Positions 27,131-36,013 of a DNA stretch of 64,000 nt are shown piece by piece. The notes beneath the pieces were generated by a model. The model had not been told where the DNA came from. It saw only the letters and a program-made list of their open reading frames with translations, and ran no database searches. Every line of letters starts with the position of its first letter. Within the stretch, counting starts at the first letter, position 1. Where the stretch lies: the NCBI RefSeq assembly GCF_026340095.1, contig NZ_JAPEPO010000001.1, positions 7,708,501 to 7,772,500 of the forward strand, read 5' to 3'. Origin of the DNA: Streptomyces sp. NBC_01446. GTDB taxonomy: Bacteria; Actinomycetota; Actinomycetes; Streptomycetales; Streptomycetaceae. The translations under genes were made by a program, and so were the position numbers.

Positions 27131-28063
27131 ATGGCACAGGCGTTCGTCACGGGCGGTTCGGGTTTCATAGGCCGGGCGCTGGTCCGCCGGCTTATCGGCG
27201 AGGGCCACTCGGTCCGCGCGCTGGTCCGCAGCGGGGCGTCGGCCGACAAGGTCGCGGCGCTCGGCGCGAGCCCGGTGCGGGGCGAGTTGACCGAGGCGGC
27301 AACCTGGCAGGAGGCCGCGGCGGGCAGCGACGTGCTGTTCCACCTCGCTGCCGAGACGGACATCGCTGCCGACCGAGGGCGGCATGAGCAGGTGACGGTC
27401 GGCGGCACCCAGGCGGCCGTCGACGCGGCCCGCGCCGCAAGCGTCCCCCGGTTCGTCCACTGCGGGAGCGAGGCAGCGCTCCTGGTCGGCGACCCGCTGC
27501 TGGAGGCGGACGAGACCGCGCCGCTGCGGCCGGACTCGGAGGCCGCCTACTGCTCGGTGAAGGCCGTCGCCGAGCAGATCGTGCTGGACGCGAACGCGCC
27601 GGGCTTCGCCACGGTGTCGATACGGCCGCGGTTCGTCTGGGGTCCCGGCAGCATCCTCACCGAGGGGCTGGCCGCAGCGGCGCAGGCCGGGCAATTCGCC
27701 TGGGTCGGCGGAGGTCGGCACACCACCGACGTCACGTACGTCGACAACGCCGTCGAGGGCCTGGTGCTCGGATGGCGGCGCGGTCGGCCGGGCCAGGCGT
27801 ACTTCGTCACCGACCGGCACCGGGTCGTCCTGCGGGAGTTCCTCGAGACGCTGTTCGCGCTCTACGGCGTCGACGCGCCGATCCCGGACCTGGATGCCGA
27901 GACCGCCGCCCGCGAGATCCCGGTCCCGGCGCGGTGGTTCGTCGGGCAGCCGTGCGTGCTGCGCACCGACAAGGCGGTGGCCGAACTCGGTTACCGGCCC
28001 GTCGTCGCACACGCCGCCGGCCTCGCGGCCGTCAAGAACGCACTCGCCGCAGACGGGGCGTGA
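27131..28063 (+). CDS. NAD-dependent epimerase/dehydratase family protein (extended SDR)
   Basis: 310 aa. The Rossmann motif is TGGSGFIG at the N-terminus, followed by HLAAETD and a YxxxK-like site in AYCSVKAVAEQIV. RPRFVWGPGS and DVTYVDNAVEGLVLG are typical of extended SDRs acting on sterols or sugar nucleotides. ATG 27131 has AGGAAGGAGG upstream. It is followed by an F420-reductase-like gene and preceded by the LysR remnant, forming a redox module whose second copy lies at 30.3-34 kb. Confidence 0.9.
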   Translation: MAQAFVTGGSGFIGRALVRRLIGEGHSVRALVRSGASADKVAALGASPVRGELTEAATWQEAAAGSDVLFHLAAETDIAADRGRHEQVTVGGTQAAVDAARAASVPRFVHCGSEAALLVGDPLLEADETAPLRPDSEAAYCSVKAVAEQIVLDANAPGFATVSIRPRFVWGPGSILTEGLAAAAQAGQFAWVGGGRHTTDVTYVDNAVEGLVLGWRRGRPGQAYFVTDRHRVVLREFLETLFALYGVDAPIPDLDAETAAREIPVPARWFVGQPCVLRTDKAVAELGYRPVVAHAAGLAAVKNALAADGA

Positions 28064-28118
28064 CGCGCCACGCGGGTCCGCCCGGTGCGCCGGGCAATAT
28101 CCGCACATCGATGCACAC

Positions 28119-28134
28119 ACATAAGCACGTATGT
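28119..28134. promoter_or_regulatory. Possible operator before the reductase gene
   Basis: ACATA-N6-TATGT is an inverted repeat in a short AT-rich patch 27 bases before ATG 28161. It is suggestive of a repressor site but short enough to occur by chance. Confidence 0.3.
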
Positions 28135-28160
28135 AGTCGTTCGACCGAAGGAGAAGCGCG

Positions 28161-28703
28161 ATGAGGATCGTCACGGTCGGAAGAGGAACCATCGGGGGCG
28201 GGCTGGCCCGCCTCTGGCGGGACGCGGGCCACGACGTCGAGGAGCTCGGCCGCGAGGGTGGGGACGCCTCGGACGCAGACGTCGTCCTGGTCGCGGTTCC
28301 CGGCGCCAGGATCTCCGACGCACTGAGCAGAGTGACGGGGCTTCAGGGGAAGGTCGCCGTCGACGCGACGAACATCATGCCCGCGCGTCAGGGCGACTTC
28401 CCCTCGTACGCCGACGAGGTGAAGTCCTTTACTGGCGGCCCGGTGGCCAAGAGTTTCAACATGAACTTCGGGTCGCTGTTCGGTGCGGTGCGCGAGCAGC
28501 GGGTGCGGCCGAGCAACTGGTATGTCGCGGACGAGGGCGCCCGCGAAGTCGTGGAGCGGCTCATCCGCGACGCCGGCTACGACCCGGTGCGGGTCGGCGA
28601 CCTGTCTCGGGCCCGGGACTTCGAGAACGCGGTCTGGTTGCTCATGGGGATCGAGCCGGTCGGCGGCGTGTTCTACCGGTTCGCCGTCCCCGGAGAACTC
28701 TGA
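28161..28703 (+). CDS. NAD(P)-binding oxidoreductase, F420-dependent NADP reductase-like
   Basis: 180 aa. The N-terminal Rossmann fold is MRIVTVGRGTIGGGLARLWR (G-R-G-T-I-G-G) with VVLVAVPG after the third strand; the middle reads KVAVDATNI and GPVAKSFNMNFGSLF. It is shorter than archaeal F420:NADP oxidoreductases and closer to small actinobacterial homologues, so the cofactor partner is uncertain. GAAGGAG precedes the ATG. A broken paralogue is at 30877-32859. Confidence 0.8.
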   Translation: MRIVTVGRGTIGGGLARLWRDAGHDVEELGREGGDASDADVVLVAVPGARISDALSRVTGLQGKVAVDATNIMPARQGDFPSYADEVKSFTGGPVAKSFNMNFGSLFGAVREQRVRPSNWYVADEGAREVVERLIRDAGYDPVRVGDLSRARDFENAVWLLMGIEPVGGVFYRFAVPGEL

Positions 28704-29059
28704 GCGTATTGGTCCGCCCGTCGACGGCCCGGGCGACGTGGGGGTACCGGGCTGCCAGCAGCGCGCTGGCCATGGCTTCGGCGCGTTCTCCGCAGTGCGC
28801 GGGGCGCGATCATGACACCCATCTTGTACAGCGCGCGAAGGGCCGGCGCTCCACACGCTGAGTCTCGGCTCACAGCCTGCCGCTTTGGGTGGTCCGGCGA
28901 CCCGGCATCTACGGGGCGCTGGTCGTCGAAGGGGAGCGGGGCGCCGCATACGGTTCGGTCCGCGTTCTGAACCCTATAACTGGTCGGGCCGCCCTATGTC
29001 GTGGCGGATCGCGTACACGCGCAACGCGGGCGGGACTCAGTGTGCGGGGTATTCGGTCA
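28704..29059. other. Noncoding interval
   Basis: No gene recognised after the reductase stop; only short unconvincing frames. Confidence 0.35.
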
Positions 29060-29537
29060 AGCGCACGAAGGTAATGGTGTGGCCCGCCTCGTTAAAGCCA
29101 GCGGGCCGCCGTCCATGAGCAGCGGGAGGTCGCGGTAGACCGTACGGGCTGCGCGGGCGTGGAACGGCACATACCGCGCAATGATCTCCGCTCCCTCGTC
29201 CGGGCGGCGCTGTAGGTGCTCGGTCTTGGCGATCCGCCCGTCCTCGGCGAAACGCCTGCCGCAGCGGGATCGGCCGGCCGATGCAGCGCACCGTGCACGT
29301 CTGGAGCGCGAAGCCGAGCTGGCGGCGTCGATGTGCCGCGTCGTCCAGAGCACGATGGCGTTGAGGACCAGATCGAGCGCGCCGAGCTGGTCCTCCATGC
29401 CGTCGCGGTACGCCTGGTGGATGGTGCCGCGCTTGCCGTGGCACACGTCCCGGGCCCTGGCCGCCGGCGCCCTGCGCCCGCTGGGCGACCCGGACGTGCC
29501 GAAGCTGGACGAGGACGACGACGGCCGCCAGGACTGA
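29060..29537. mobile_element. Scrambled Tn3-family transposase remnants
   Basis: Several pieces of a Tn3 tnpA C-terminal half are present in the wrong order and on both strands. The minus strand has GTIHQAYRDGMEDQLGALDL and VLNAIVLWTTRHIDAA (about 29300-29440), then AEDGRIAKTEHL (about 29205-29245), which should precede the first piece. The plus strand has ALAAGALRPLGDPDVPKLDE ending at 29537, the usual end of such proteins. Rearranged and inactive. Confidence 0.65.
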
Positions 29538-30298
29538 GCCGATGCCTGCGGCCCGGGCCGCAGGTCGCCGAGCGGGGAACTGCCTCGGGCCGTCTGTCGC
29601 TTCGCGCGGTGGGGAGTCAGGCGTCCTGTTCGGCGCCGGTCATCAGGGCGAGCAGGCTGTGGGGCGCATGGTCGGTGATCACGTTGGCGCAGCAGTCCAT
29701 GAGCGTGGAGGACCAGGAAGGATCCGGGATCGGAGTCAGGGTCGACCCACCACACAGCGGGAAGTTCGGGCGCGGAGACGCGACCCTGGGAAGGCTTTCC
29801 GCGTCGCGTCTCCTGCCCTGGTCCAACCGGCACCGCAGACGACGAAGCCAAGCCCGCGTCGGCCGCCCGTTCTCTCCGGCGACACCGACCAATTACCTGA
29901 CATTGCGGAGCGGCGGCGGGCGCGGCGGCCGCCGCCCGGTCTTCGCATCCGGTTCGGCGGCACCGCGACAGGCGAAAGCGCCCGCGGCGCAGTGCTGCCC
30001 CTCGCCAGGGAGCACCGGTCAGTTGTCCCCCGCCGCGCCGGATAGCGTTGCCGCAGCGGGGGAATCCGCGTCGTCCGTCAGTTTCTGGATACGGGCCAGT
30101 TCGGCGTCAGATGGGGTCGGCGAGGTGCCGCCCTCGTCCGCCGCTTCCCGTCCCGCGCTGCGCCGGTCATAGCTCCGTTTGCCTCCTCGGCACCCCGCGA
30201 CCGCAGAGGTTCAGAGCAGTAGGCTGTCCGCGACGATGGCTTGCACGCGTCACAACAGCCGACCGGGCCGGACGGTCGCGGGGTCGACGTACAGCGAA
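29538..30298. other. Decayed interval with minus-strand coding fragments
   Basis: No intact gene. Minus-strand fragments with coding character include STLMDCCANVITDHAPHSLL ending at about 29617, and ELARIQKLTDDADSPAAATL ending at about 30019. Neither has a proper start or a family I recognise. Confidence 0.35.
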
Positions 30299-30808
30299 TC
30301 AGGTCGCTGGCCGGGGCGCGATCTCCTCGGCGGCACGGGCGAGGCATTCGACCCAGTCCTGGTGGTACCGGTAGAGCGCACCGGGGTTCTTCCGGCCGAG
30401 TTCCTCCAGGAAAAACTCTCCCTGCTGGGTTTCCTCGGTCAGGACGTGACAACCGTCGTCGGTAGGGGTGATGACCCAGCCGTGGTACGCGCTTGAGTCG
30501 GTGTTGTCGCCGTCGACCACCGTCGCCCACGAAAGCCGCCTGTAGGGCTCGCACTCCGTCACGGTGAGGCTCATGGGAAACCCAACCGTCAAGCGGCTGT
30601 ACTCAGTTCCGAGCGCCAGTTCCGTCTCACCGCCCAGAATCCTGACCTGATCCTCCGGAGGGAAGTAGGCCGACCAGTTCTCGGCGTCGACGAGCAGCTT
30701 CCACACGACCTCCGCCGGCGCCTTCACGTCGATGTCGTTGAGCGCGTAGATCGCCGAGGCTTTCGGGTCGTACCGCTCCGGCCAGTTCACCTTCTCGAAC
30801 ATTGCCAT
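30299..30808 (-). CDS. SRPBCC family protein (START-like ligand-binding fold)
   Basis: 169 aa. The fold signature is the first strand YALNDIDVKAPAEVVWKLLV, followed by DAENWSAYFPPEDQVRILGG, and the long C-terminal helix YRYHQDWVECLARAAEEIA. Such proteins bind hydrophobic ligands or act as cyclases. AAGGAG sits just before ATG 30808. It lies next to the broken F420-reductase-like gene on the same strand, so it was probably its operon partner. Confidence 0.85.
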   Translation of the reverse strand: MAMFEKVNWPERYDPKASAIYALNDIDVKAPAEVVWKLLVDAENWSAYFPPEDQVRILGGETELALGTEYSRLTVGFPMSLTVTECEPYRRLSWATVVDGDNTDSSAYHGWVITPTDDGCHVLTEETQQGEFFLEELGRKNPGALYRYHQDWVECLARAAEEIAPRPAT

Positions 30809-30876
30809 TTCTCCTTCGTAATGTTGCTGGATTTCGAGGTCGTCCGCTGCTCACACGATCGTCACGTCACGACACG

Positions 30877-31138
30877 TCAGAGTCCGACCGGCGCGGCGAA
30901 GTGCTAGAACACGCCGCCGACCGGCTCGATGCCCATGTTCAAGAAGTCGCGTGCCCCCGACAGGTCCTCGCTCCACGGGTCGTGCCCGGCGTCCCGGATG
31001 AGCCGCTCGACGACCTCGCGGGCATCGTCGTCCGCGACGTACCAGTTGCTCGGCCGCACCCGCTGCTCGCTCGCCAATTTCCAGCAGCGCACCGAAATGC
31101 ATATTGGCCACCGGACCTCGGGTGAAGTTCTTAACGTC
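30877..31138 (-). pseudogene. F420-reductase-like gene, 3' part (interrupted by IS701)
   Basis: Continues the 5' part at 32609-32859 across the IS701 insertion. It reads DVKNFTRGPVANMHFGALLE, then a frameshift near 31075, then SEQRVRPSNWYVADDDAREV and MGIEPVGGVF. Compared with the intact paralogue at 28161 there are at least three lesions besides the insertion: the frameshift, a short in-frame loss after ARDF, and a Tyr codon changed to TAG at 30904-30906. The original stop is at 30877. Confidence 0.8.
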
Positions 31139-31142
31139 CTAG

Positions 31143-32604
31143 TACTACAGCCGGTGGTTCACGTGACGTGACGATGGTTGGCTCGTTGCTCCGTTCGTGG
31201 GGTTGAAACTGTCGCTTGGTGTGGTGCGGACGGACGAGCTGGCCGAGGGCCAAGTGCGGGAGCTTGAGGGGGAGCTGGAGGCGTTGTGTGCCTCGGTAGA
31301 CGATGTGTTTGCGCGTCCGGCCTCCCGGGAGAACCTGCGGGCGATGGTGCGTGGGCTGCTGAGCGAGGTGCCGCGCAAGAACCTGTGGCAGCTCGCGGAG
31401 GCGGCCGGCCACCCCAACCCGGACCGGCTGCAGGGCTTTTTGGCCAAGGCCGCGTGGGATGCGGACGAACTGCGCGACCGGGTCCGCGCCGTCGCGGTCG
31501 ACGCCCTGGCCGACGACGACGCGGTGCTGATCGCGGACGAGACCGGCGACATCAAGAAGGGCACCAAGACCGCCGGTGTCCAGCGGCAGTACACCGGAAC
31601 TGCGGGCAGGGTCGAGAATGCCCAGGTCAGCGTGCACCTGTCGTACGGATCCCGCCGGGGTCGCACTCTGATCGACGCCGAGCTCTACCTCGGCAGGAAC
31701 TGGGCCGGCACCACCGTGGAGCACGAACGCCGCTGCGCCGAGCAGGGCATCCCGCCCGAACGCGCGAGCGCGGTGGTCACCAAACCGGAGCTGGCCCGGC
31801 GGATGCTGGAGCGCGCGCTGGCGGCCTCGGTGCCGTTCACCTACTTCCTGGCCGACGAGGCATACGGGCAGTGCCGGGCGCTGCGCGCCTGGCTGGAGGA
31901 ACACCACGTCCGCTACGTGCTCGCCGTCCCGAAAGATGAGGTGCTGCCGCTGCCCGACGGGCGCACCCGGCAGGCCCGCGAGCTGTGGGCGCTGGTACCC
32001 GAGGACGCCTTCGAGCGCCGGCCCTGCGCGGACGGCGCCAAGGGCCCGCGCGAGTACGACTGGGCCACCGTCCAACTCGCCACCACTGAAGGGGACTTCG
32101 AGCGGCATCTGCTGATCCGCCGCTCGATCGTGCCCAACAAGAAGGACAAGAAGACCGGCGAACTCGTCCGGGAGATCGCCTACTTCCTGTGCCACACCCA
32201 CCTGGACACAACCCTGGCCGAGATGGTCGTCGCCGCCGGACAGCGCTGGATGGTGGAGGAGTCGTTCCAGGTCGCCAAGGGACAGGTGGGGCTGGACGAG
32301 CACGAGGTACGCAAATGGTGCTCGTGGTACCGGCACACCACCGTGTGCATGCTCGCCATGGCCTTCCTCGTCACCGTCCGGAGCCGGCTCATACCCGCCC
32401 CACCGATGACTCCCGACCCCCGACCGTGAACGAGATCCGCCGCCTGTACGACCGGATCGTCCTCGCTCCCGCCCGCACCGCCCGGACCTGGCTGGCCATG
32501 CACTGGCACCGCTGGCGCACCCGCCACCAGACCCGAGCCCGAACCAGCCACTACCGCACCCGAACCGCCCGCGCTCACTCACCGTAAGACCACCGGCTGT
32601 AGTA
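31143..32604 (+). mobile_element. Complete IS701-family insertion sequence
   Basis: 1462-bp element with terminal inverted repeats starting TACTACAGCCGGTGGT (31143 inward, and its complement ending at 32604). It is flanked by a direct duplication CTAG at 31139-31142 and 32605-32608. It carries one transposase gene and splits an F420-reductase-like gene. Both ends and the target duplication are intact, so the insertion looks recent. Confidence 0.92.
31197..32429 (+). CDS. IS701-family transposase
   Basis: 410-aa DDE transposase. The first catalytic Asp lies in AVLIADETGDIKKGTKTAGV, the second in FTYFLADEAYGQCRALRAWL, and the Glu probably in QRWMVEESFQVAKGQVGLDE. Length and the DExGD block match full-length family members. 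GTG 31197 is the likely start. A following open stretch at 32429-32585 (short, arginine-rich) is not needed for transposition. Confidence 0.9.
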   Translation: MGLKLSLGVVRTDELAEGQVRELEGELEALCASVDDVFARPASRENLRAMVRGLLSEVPRKNLWQLAEAAGHPNPDRLQGFLAKAAWDADELRDRVRAVAVDALADDDAVLIADETGDIKKGTKTAGVQRQYTGTAGRVENAQVSVHLSYGSRRGRTLIDAELYLGRNWAGTTVEHERRCAEQGIPPERASAVVTKPELARRMLERALAASVPFTYFLADEAYGQCRALRAWLEEHHVRYVLAVPKDEVLPLPDGRTRQARELWALVPEDAFERRPCADGAKGPREYDWATVQLATTEGDFERHLLIRRSIVPNKKDKKTGELVREIAYFLCHTHLDTTLAEMVVAAGQRWMVEESFQVAKGQVGLDEHEVRKWCSWYRHTTVCMLAMAFLVTVRSRLIPAPPMTPDPRP

Positions 32605-32608
32605 CTAG

Positions 32609-32859
32609 GCGTAAAACCCGAACTTGCCATGCCGAGAAGGGAAGCTGTTCGTCGCGTCGATCGCGACCTTCCCTTCGAGTCCGCCCACCTCGCCGAGCGC
32701 GGCCGAGATCTGGGCACGGGGAACAGCGACCAGCACGGCGTCCGCGTCTGACGCGTCGTCGCCGCCACGGCCCAATTCCTCGACGTCGTGTCCTGCTTCC
32801 TGCCGCAGCCGTGCCAGTCTGCCGCCGATCGTTCCTCGTCCGATCGTCATGACCTTCAT
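32609..32859 (-). pseudogene. F420-reductase-like gene, 5' part (interrupted by IS701)
   Basis: From ATG 32859: MKVMTIGRGTIGGRLARLRQ and on to KVAIDATNSFPSRHGKFGFY, very close to the intact gene at 28161. Translation ends at a TAG inside the CTAG target duplication. Since CTAG must have been present before the insertion, the reading GCC-TAG-GAC implies that the gene already carried this stop, or was otherwise changed at that point. Confidence 0.8.
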
Positions 32860-33047
32860 CTCACTGCCCTTTCCTAATCAACCCATCGACATATCGAGAC
32901 GAGCCCCACGCCGCGAAATCGCCCGTTCACTTCGCGCCGCGCTCCCGCCCGCTCGGCAGGAGTCCTACGTCGTTATCAGCGAGCCATATCGCCGAATTCT
33001 TCCCATCGGATCATTCATGCTTCAGGGGACTGCTATAGGATTCATGG

Positions 33048-33989
33048 ATGCCTTCTCTCCGTGCGCTCGAATGTCTCGTCGCCGTCGCAGACACCGGATC
33101 CATCACCCAAGCCGCCTCATTGCTGCATTCCTCGCAGCCGGCGGTGTCCCATCAGATCGCCTCACTGGAGCGCGAGGCGCGGACGGCTCTGCTGCGCCGC
33201 GAGGCCCGGGGGGTCAGGCTCACCGCCGCGGGACGGGTTGCCGTCGCGGATGCCCGACGGGCGGTCGAGGCGGCGGCCGCCGCCGTGCGGTCCGCGCGGG
33301 CAGTGGGAGAAGCGGGCGGGGGATCGCTGCGGATCGGCTGTGCACAGAGTCTGACCGTTTCCCTGCTCGCCCCGGTGATCCGCGACTGGCACCGCCGCCA
33401 CCCGGAGGTGACCATCACCCTTCGCGAGTTCACAGTCATGGACGAGGTACTGGGGATGGTCGAGTCCGACGAGGTCGACGTCGCGGTGGTATCGGACCCT
33501 CCGTCCGACCGGTTCAGAGTTACCGCCGTCGCCGAGGAGGAGATCGTGCTGGCCGCGCCCACTGGACATCCGCTGACGCAGCTGGCCGCCTTGCGCATCC
33601 GGGACCTCGACGGCGCGTCGCTCGTGCACTTCACAGCGGACAACGGCCTCGGCGCATGGCTCGACCAGTCCTTCGCCCGTGCCGGAGTCCATCTGGAGGC
33701 GGTGATGAGGACGTCCGTCTCGGCCGCGGCGCCCCAACTCGCCGCCGCAGGGCTGGGTATCGCCGTGTGCCCGGTCAGCGCGGTCAGCGCGGGCTTCCCC
33801 GGCGTGGTCCGGTCGTTCTCTCCGAGGTGGACCAGACAGTTGGTGGCGGTGACCTCCGCCGGACCTGATCCGCTCGTCGCACGGTTCATCGCAGGACTGC
33901 GCGTTCACGGCGTGCGGGTACCGCGCAGCGTACGGACGCAACTCGCCGAAGTGGCCATGCCCGCCGAGGAGCAGCACCAGTCTTCGTAG
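33048..33989 (+). CDS. LysR family transcriptional regulator
   Basis: 313 aa. N-terminal winged helix (ALECLVAVADTGSITQAASL; SSQPAVSHQIASLEREARTA), then the periplasmic-binding-like effector domain from GSLRIGCAQSLTVSLLAPVI. It is divergent from the broken reductase gene at 32859 across 188 bases, the usual layout for a LysR regulator and its target. Its paralogue is reduced to 20 codons at 26939-26998. Confidence 0.92.
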   Translation: MPSLRALECLVAVADTGSITQAASLLHSSQPAVSHQIASLEREARTALLRREARGVRLTAAGRVAVADARRAVEAAAAAVRSARAVGEAGGGSLRIGCAQSLTVSLLAPVIRDWHRRHPEVTITLREFTVMDEVLGMVESDEVDVAVVSDPPSDRFRVTAVAEEEIVLAAPTGHPLTQLAALRIRDLDGASLVHFTADNGLGAWLDQSFARAGVHLEAVMRTSVSAAAPQLAAAGLGIAVCPVSAVSAGFPGVVRSFSPRWTRQLVAVTSAGPDPLVARFIAGLRVHGVRVPRSVRTQLAEVAMPAEEQHQSS

Positions 33990-34147
33990 GGCCTACGGGC
34001 ACCGCGCAGAGATTCCGTGGCACGCCGCCAACTTCCGGGCGGCCGACCTGCACCCATCGACGTCTAGAGCGGGTGGGATCGAAATAATCGATGGGTCGTT
34101 GGCTTCACATCAGGAATCCCGAGGGGTGCGCGAAGGTTCGGCCTGTC

Positions 34148-35353
34148 ATGACTAGTGAGTACACCGCATCTGAGACAACCCACGAGACGACCACCGAGAC
34201 CCGCAGGTCGCCCATCGGGCTGTACGCGCTCGCTCTGGCGAGCTTCGCCCTCGGCCTGGCCGAGTTCGTGATCGCCGGCCTCCTACCAAATGTCGCGGAC
34301 AATCTGTCGGTCAGCGACGGCAACGCGGGCGCCCTCGTGACGTCGTATGCGGTGGGCATCGTCGTGGGCGCCCTCGCCCTGACCACGGCTCTCAGCCGCA
34401 TCCCGCCCAAGTCGGCCCTGATCTGGCTCGGTGTCGTGTTTGTCATCGGGAACCTCCTCTGCGCGCTGGGCCCGAACTTCGAGGTCGTCCTCTTGGGACG
34501 AATCCTTGCCGGTATGACCAACGGGGCGTTTCTCGGGACGGGCATAGTCGTCGCCGTCAGCCTGGTCGACGCGCAAAGCCAGGGCCGGGCCATCGCCGTC
34601 ATGCTGGGTGGACTGACGTCGGCCAACGTCCTTGGGGTGCCGCTCGGCACCGTCCTCGGCCAGCAGTTCGGATGGCGGATCGTGTTGGGCGTCATCGTGG
34701 CTATTGCCGTCGTCGCGACCCTGGCCATCCTCGCGGTCGTCCCTCACGTGGCTTCCGCGCCCACGAGTTCCCTCGCCGATCTGCGGCATCTCCTCAACCG
34801 GCAGGCCCTCTTGTCGATGGCGGTCGCGACGCTCGGGTTCGGTGGCATGTTCGGCGCCTTCACCTATGTCGCACTGACGCTGACGAAGGTCTCGGGTTAC
34901 TCCACGGGCGCCGTGCCCTGGCTGCTCGTACTCTTCGGCGTCGGGCTGGTTGTGGGCAACGTTCTGGGCGGCCGCTGGATCGACCGCGCACTGGACGCCA
35001 CCGTGACGCTGGCACTCTTGGGCCTTCTGGCCGTGCAGATCCTCTTCGGGCTGCTCGCCGGCAATTCTGTCGTCGCGGCGATATCGCTGGGCCTCATGGG
35101 GATGTTCGGCTTCGCCGCTGCGCCCGGCTACCAGCACCGGGTGATGCGACACGCGCGCGCCGCCGGAGCGATCGCGTCCGGAGCCCCGATCGCGGCAGTG
35201 AACCTCGGCAACGCCCTCGGGTCGTGGATCGGCGGGCTCGTGATCACGGCCGGGCTCGGCTTCACCTCCCCCGTCTGGTTGGGCGCCGTGGCCACCGGAC
35301 TCGCCCTTGTCCTTCTCGCGGTGGCCATCCGCGATGCGAGCACGGGTGCCTGA
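34148..35353 (+). CDS. MFS transporter (DHA1-type drug/sugar efflux)
   Basis: 401-aa major facilitator with about twelve hydrophobic segments. Segment 1 is YALALASFALGLAEFVIAGL. Loop 2-3 is degenerate, and the TM4 region GRILAGMTNGAFLGTGIVVA and the C-terminal GAIASGAPIAAVNLGNALGS match AraJ/YdhP-type exporters. ATG 34148 is used; ATG 34091 would add 19 uncharacteristic residues. Substrate unknown. It lies 158 bases after the LysR gene on the same strand, with its own likely promoter. Confidence 0.9.
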   Translation: MTSEYTASETTHETTTETRRSPIGLYALALASFALGLAEFVIAGLLPNVADNLSVSDGNAGALVTSYAVGIVVGALALTTALSRIPPKSALIWLGVVFVIGNLLCALGPNFEVVLLGRILAGMTNGAFLGTGIVVAVSLVDAQSQGRAIAVMLGGLTSANVLGVPLGTVLGQQFGWRIVLGVIVAIAVVATLAILAVVPHVASAPTSSLADLRHLLNRQALLSMAVATLGFGGMFGAFTYVALTLTKVSGYSTGAVPWLLVLFGVGLVVGNVLGGRWIDRALDATVTLALLGLLAVQILFGLLAGNSVVAAISLGLMGMFGFAAAPGYQHRVMRHARAAGAIASGAPIAAVNLGNALGSWIGGLVITAGLGFTSPVWLGAVATGLALVLLAVAIRDASTGA

Positions 35354-35356
35354 CGA

Positions 35357-35820
35357 ATGCGGACGCTGCTGGTGCGCCCCGACGGCTCGCACGAGGGCGG
35401 CTTCGGGCCCCATCCGGAGTATGTCGATGCTGGCCGCACCGCCACTCTGGAGATCGGCGAGCAGGTGTCACGGTGCGGAGCACCGCTGGCGCTTCTCGTC
35501 GAGTCGTCGGCTCCCGCACCGCGGATGATCGTGTTCGGCGCGATCGACTTCGCCCCCGCGCTCGTGCGGATGGGCAAGTTCCTCGGCTACCGAGTCTCGG
35601 TGTGCGACGCGCGGTCCGTCTTTGCGAGGACCGCACGGTTCTCGGAGGCCGCCGAGATCGTTGTCGAGTGGCCGCACAAGTATCTGGAATGGACCGAGGT
35701 AGACGGGCGGACCGTGCTGTGCGTCCTCACGCACGCCGTCAAGTTCGATCTGCCGCTGCTACGGCTGGCGCTGCGCCTCCCGGTCGCCTACATCGGCGCG
35801 ATGGGCTCGCGCCGCACCCA
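35357..35820 (+). pseudogene. XdhC/CoxI family gene, truncated at both ends
   Basis: Encodes the second half of an XdhC-like molybdenum-cofactor insertion chaperone: MIVFGAIDFAPALVRMGKFL, RTVLCVLTHAVKFDLPLLRL, YIGAMGSRRTH. The N-terminal XdhC_CoxI domain is missing, and the C-terminal part after GSRRTH is replaced by antisense of another gene. The open frame continuing towards 36514 is therefore an artefact. It starts 3 bases after the MFS stop. Confidence 0.78.
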
Positions 35821-35956
35821 CCTGGGTGTGGCAGACCCCGCACGCCTGTACCTTCACCACCGCCTCGCCTTGCCCGGGGTCGGGGATCACGATGGTCTCG
35901 ATGCCGACCGGCTCACCTTTCGCCCGGGCGACAACACCTCGTACTTGCTGGGATAT
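35821..35956 (-). pseudogene. Fragment of mycothiol-dependent formaldehyde dehydrogenase
   Basis: Minus strand reads SQQVRGVVARAKGEPVGIET, IVIPDPGQGEAVVKVQACGV and CHTQV, the N-terminus of an S-(hydroxymethyl)mycothiol dehydrogenase-type zinc alcohol dehydrogenase, with the catalytic-zinc Cys in ACGVCHT. The start codon appears as ATA instead of ATG, and the rest of the gene is lost at the junction with xdhC. It follows the P450 gene on the same strand. Confidence 0.7.
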
Positions 35957-36013
35957 TGCGGGGTTCCTTGCGCGTGCGGCACCGCTGGCGATGTGTGTGT
36001 ACGTGTGGGGGGT

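Noticed and set aside
31131..32768. 545-codon minus-strand frame through the IS701 element
   Set aside because: Antisense of the transposase gene and crosses both IS ends.
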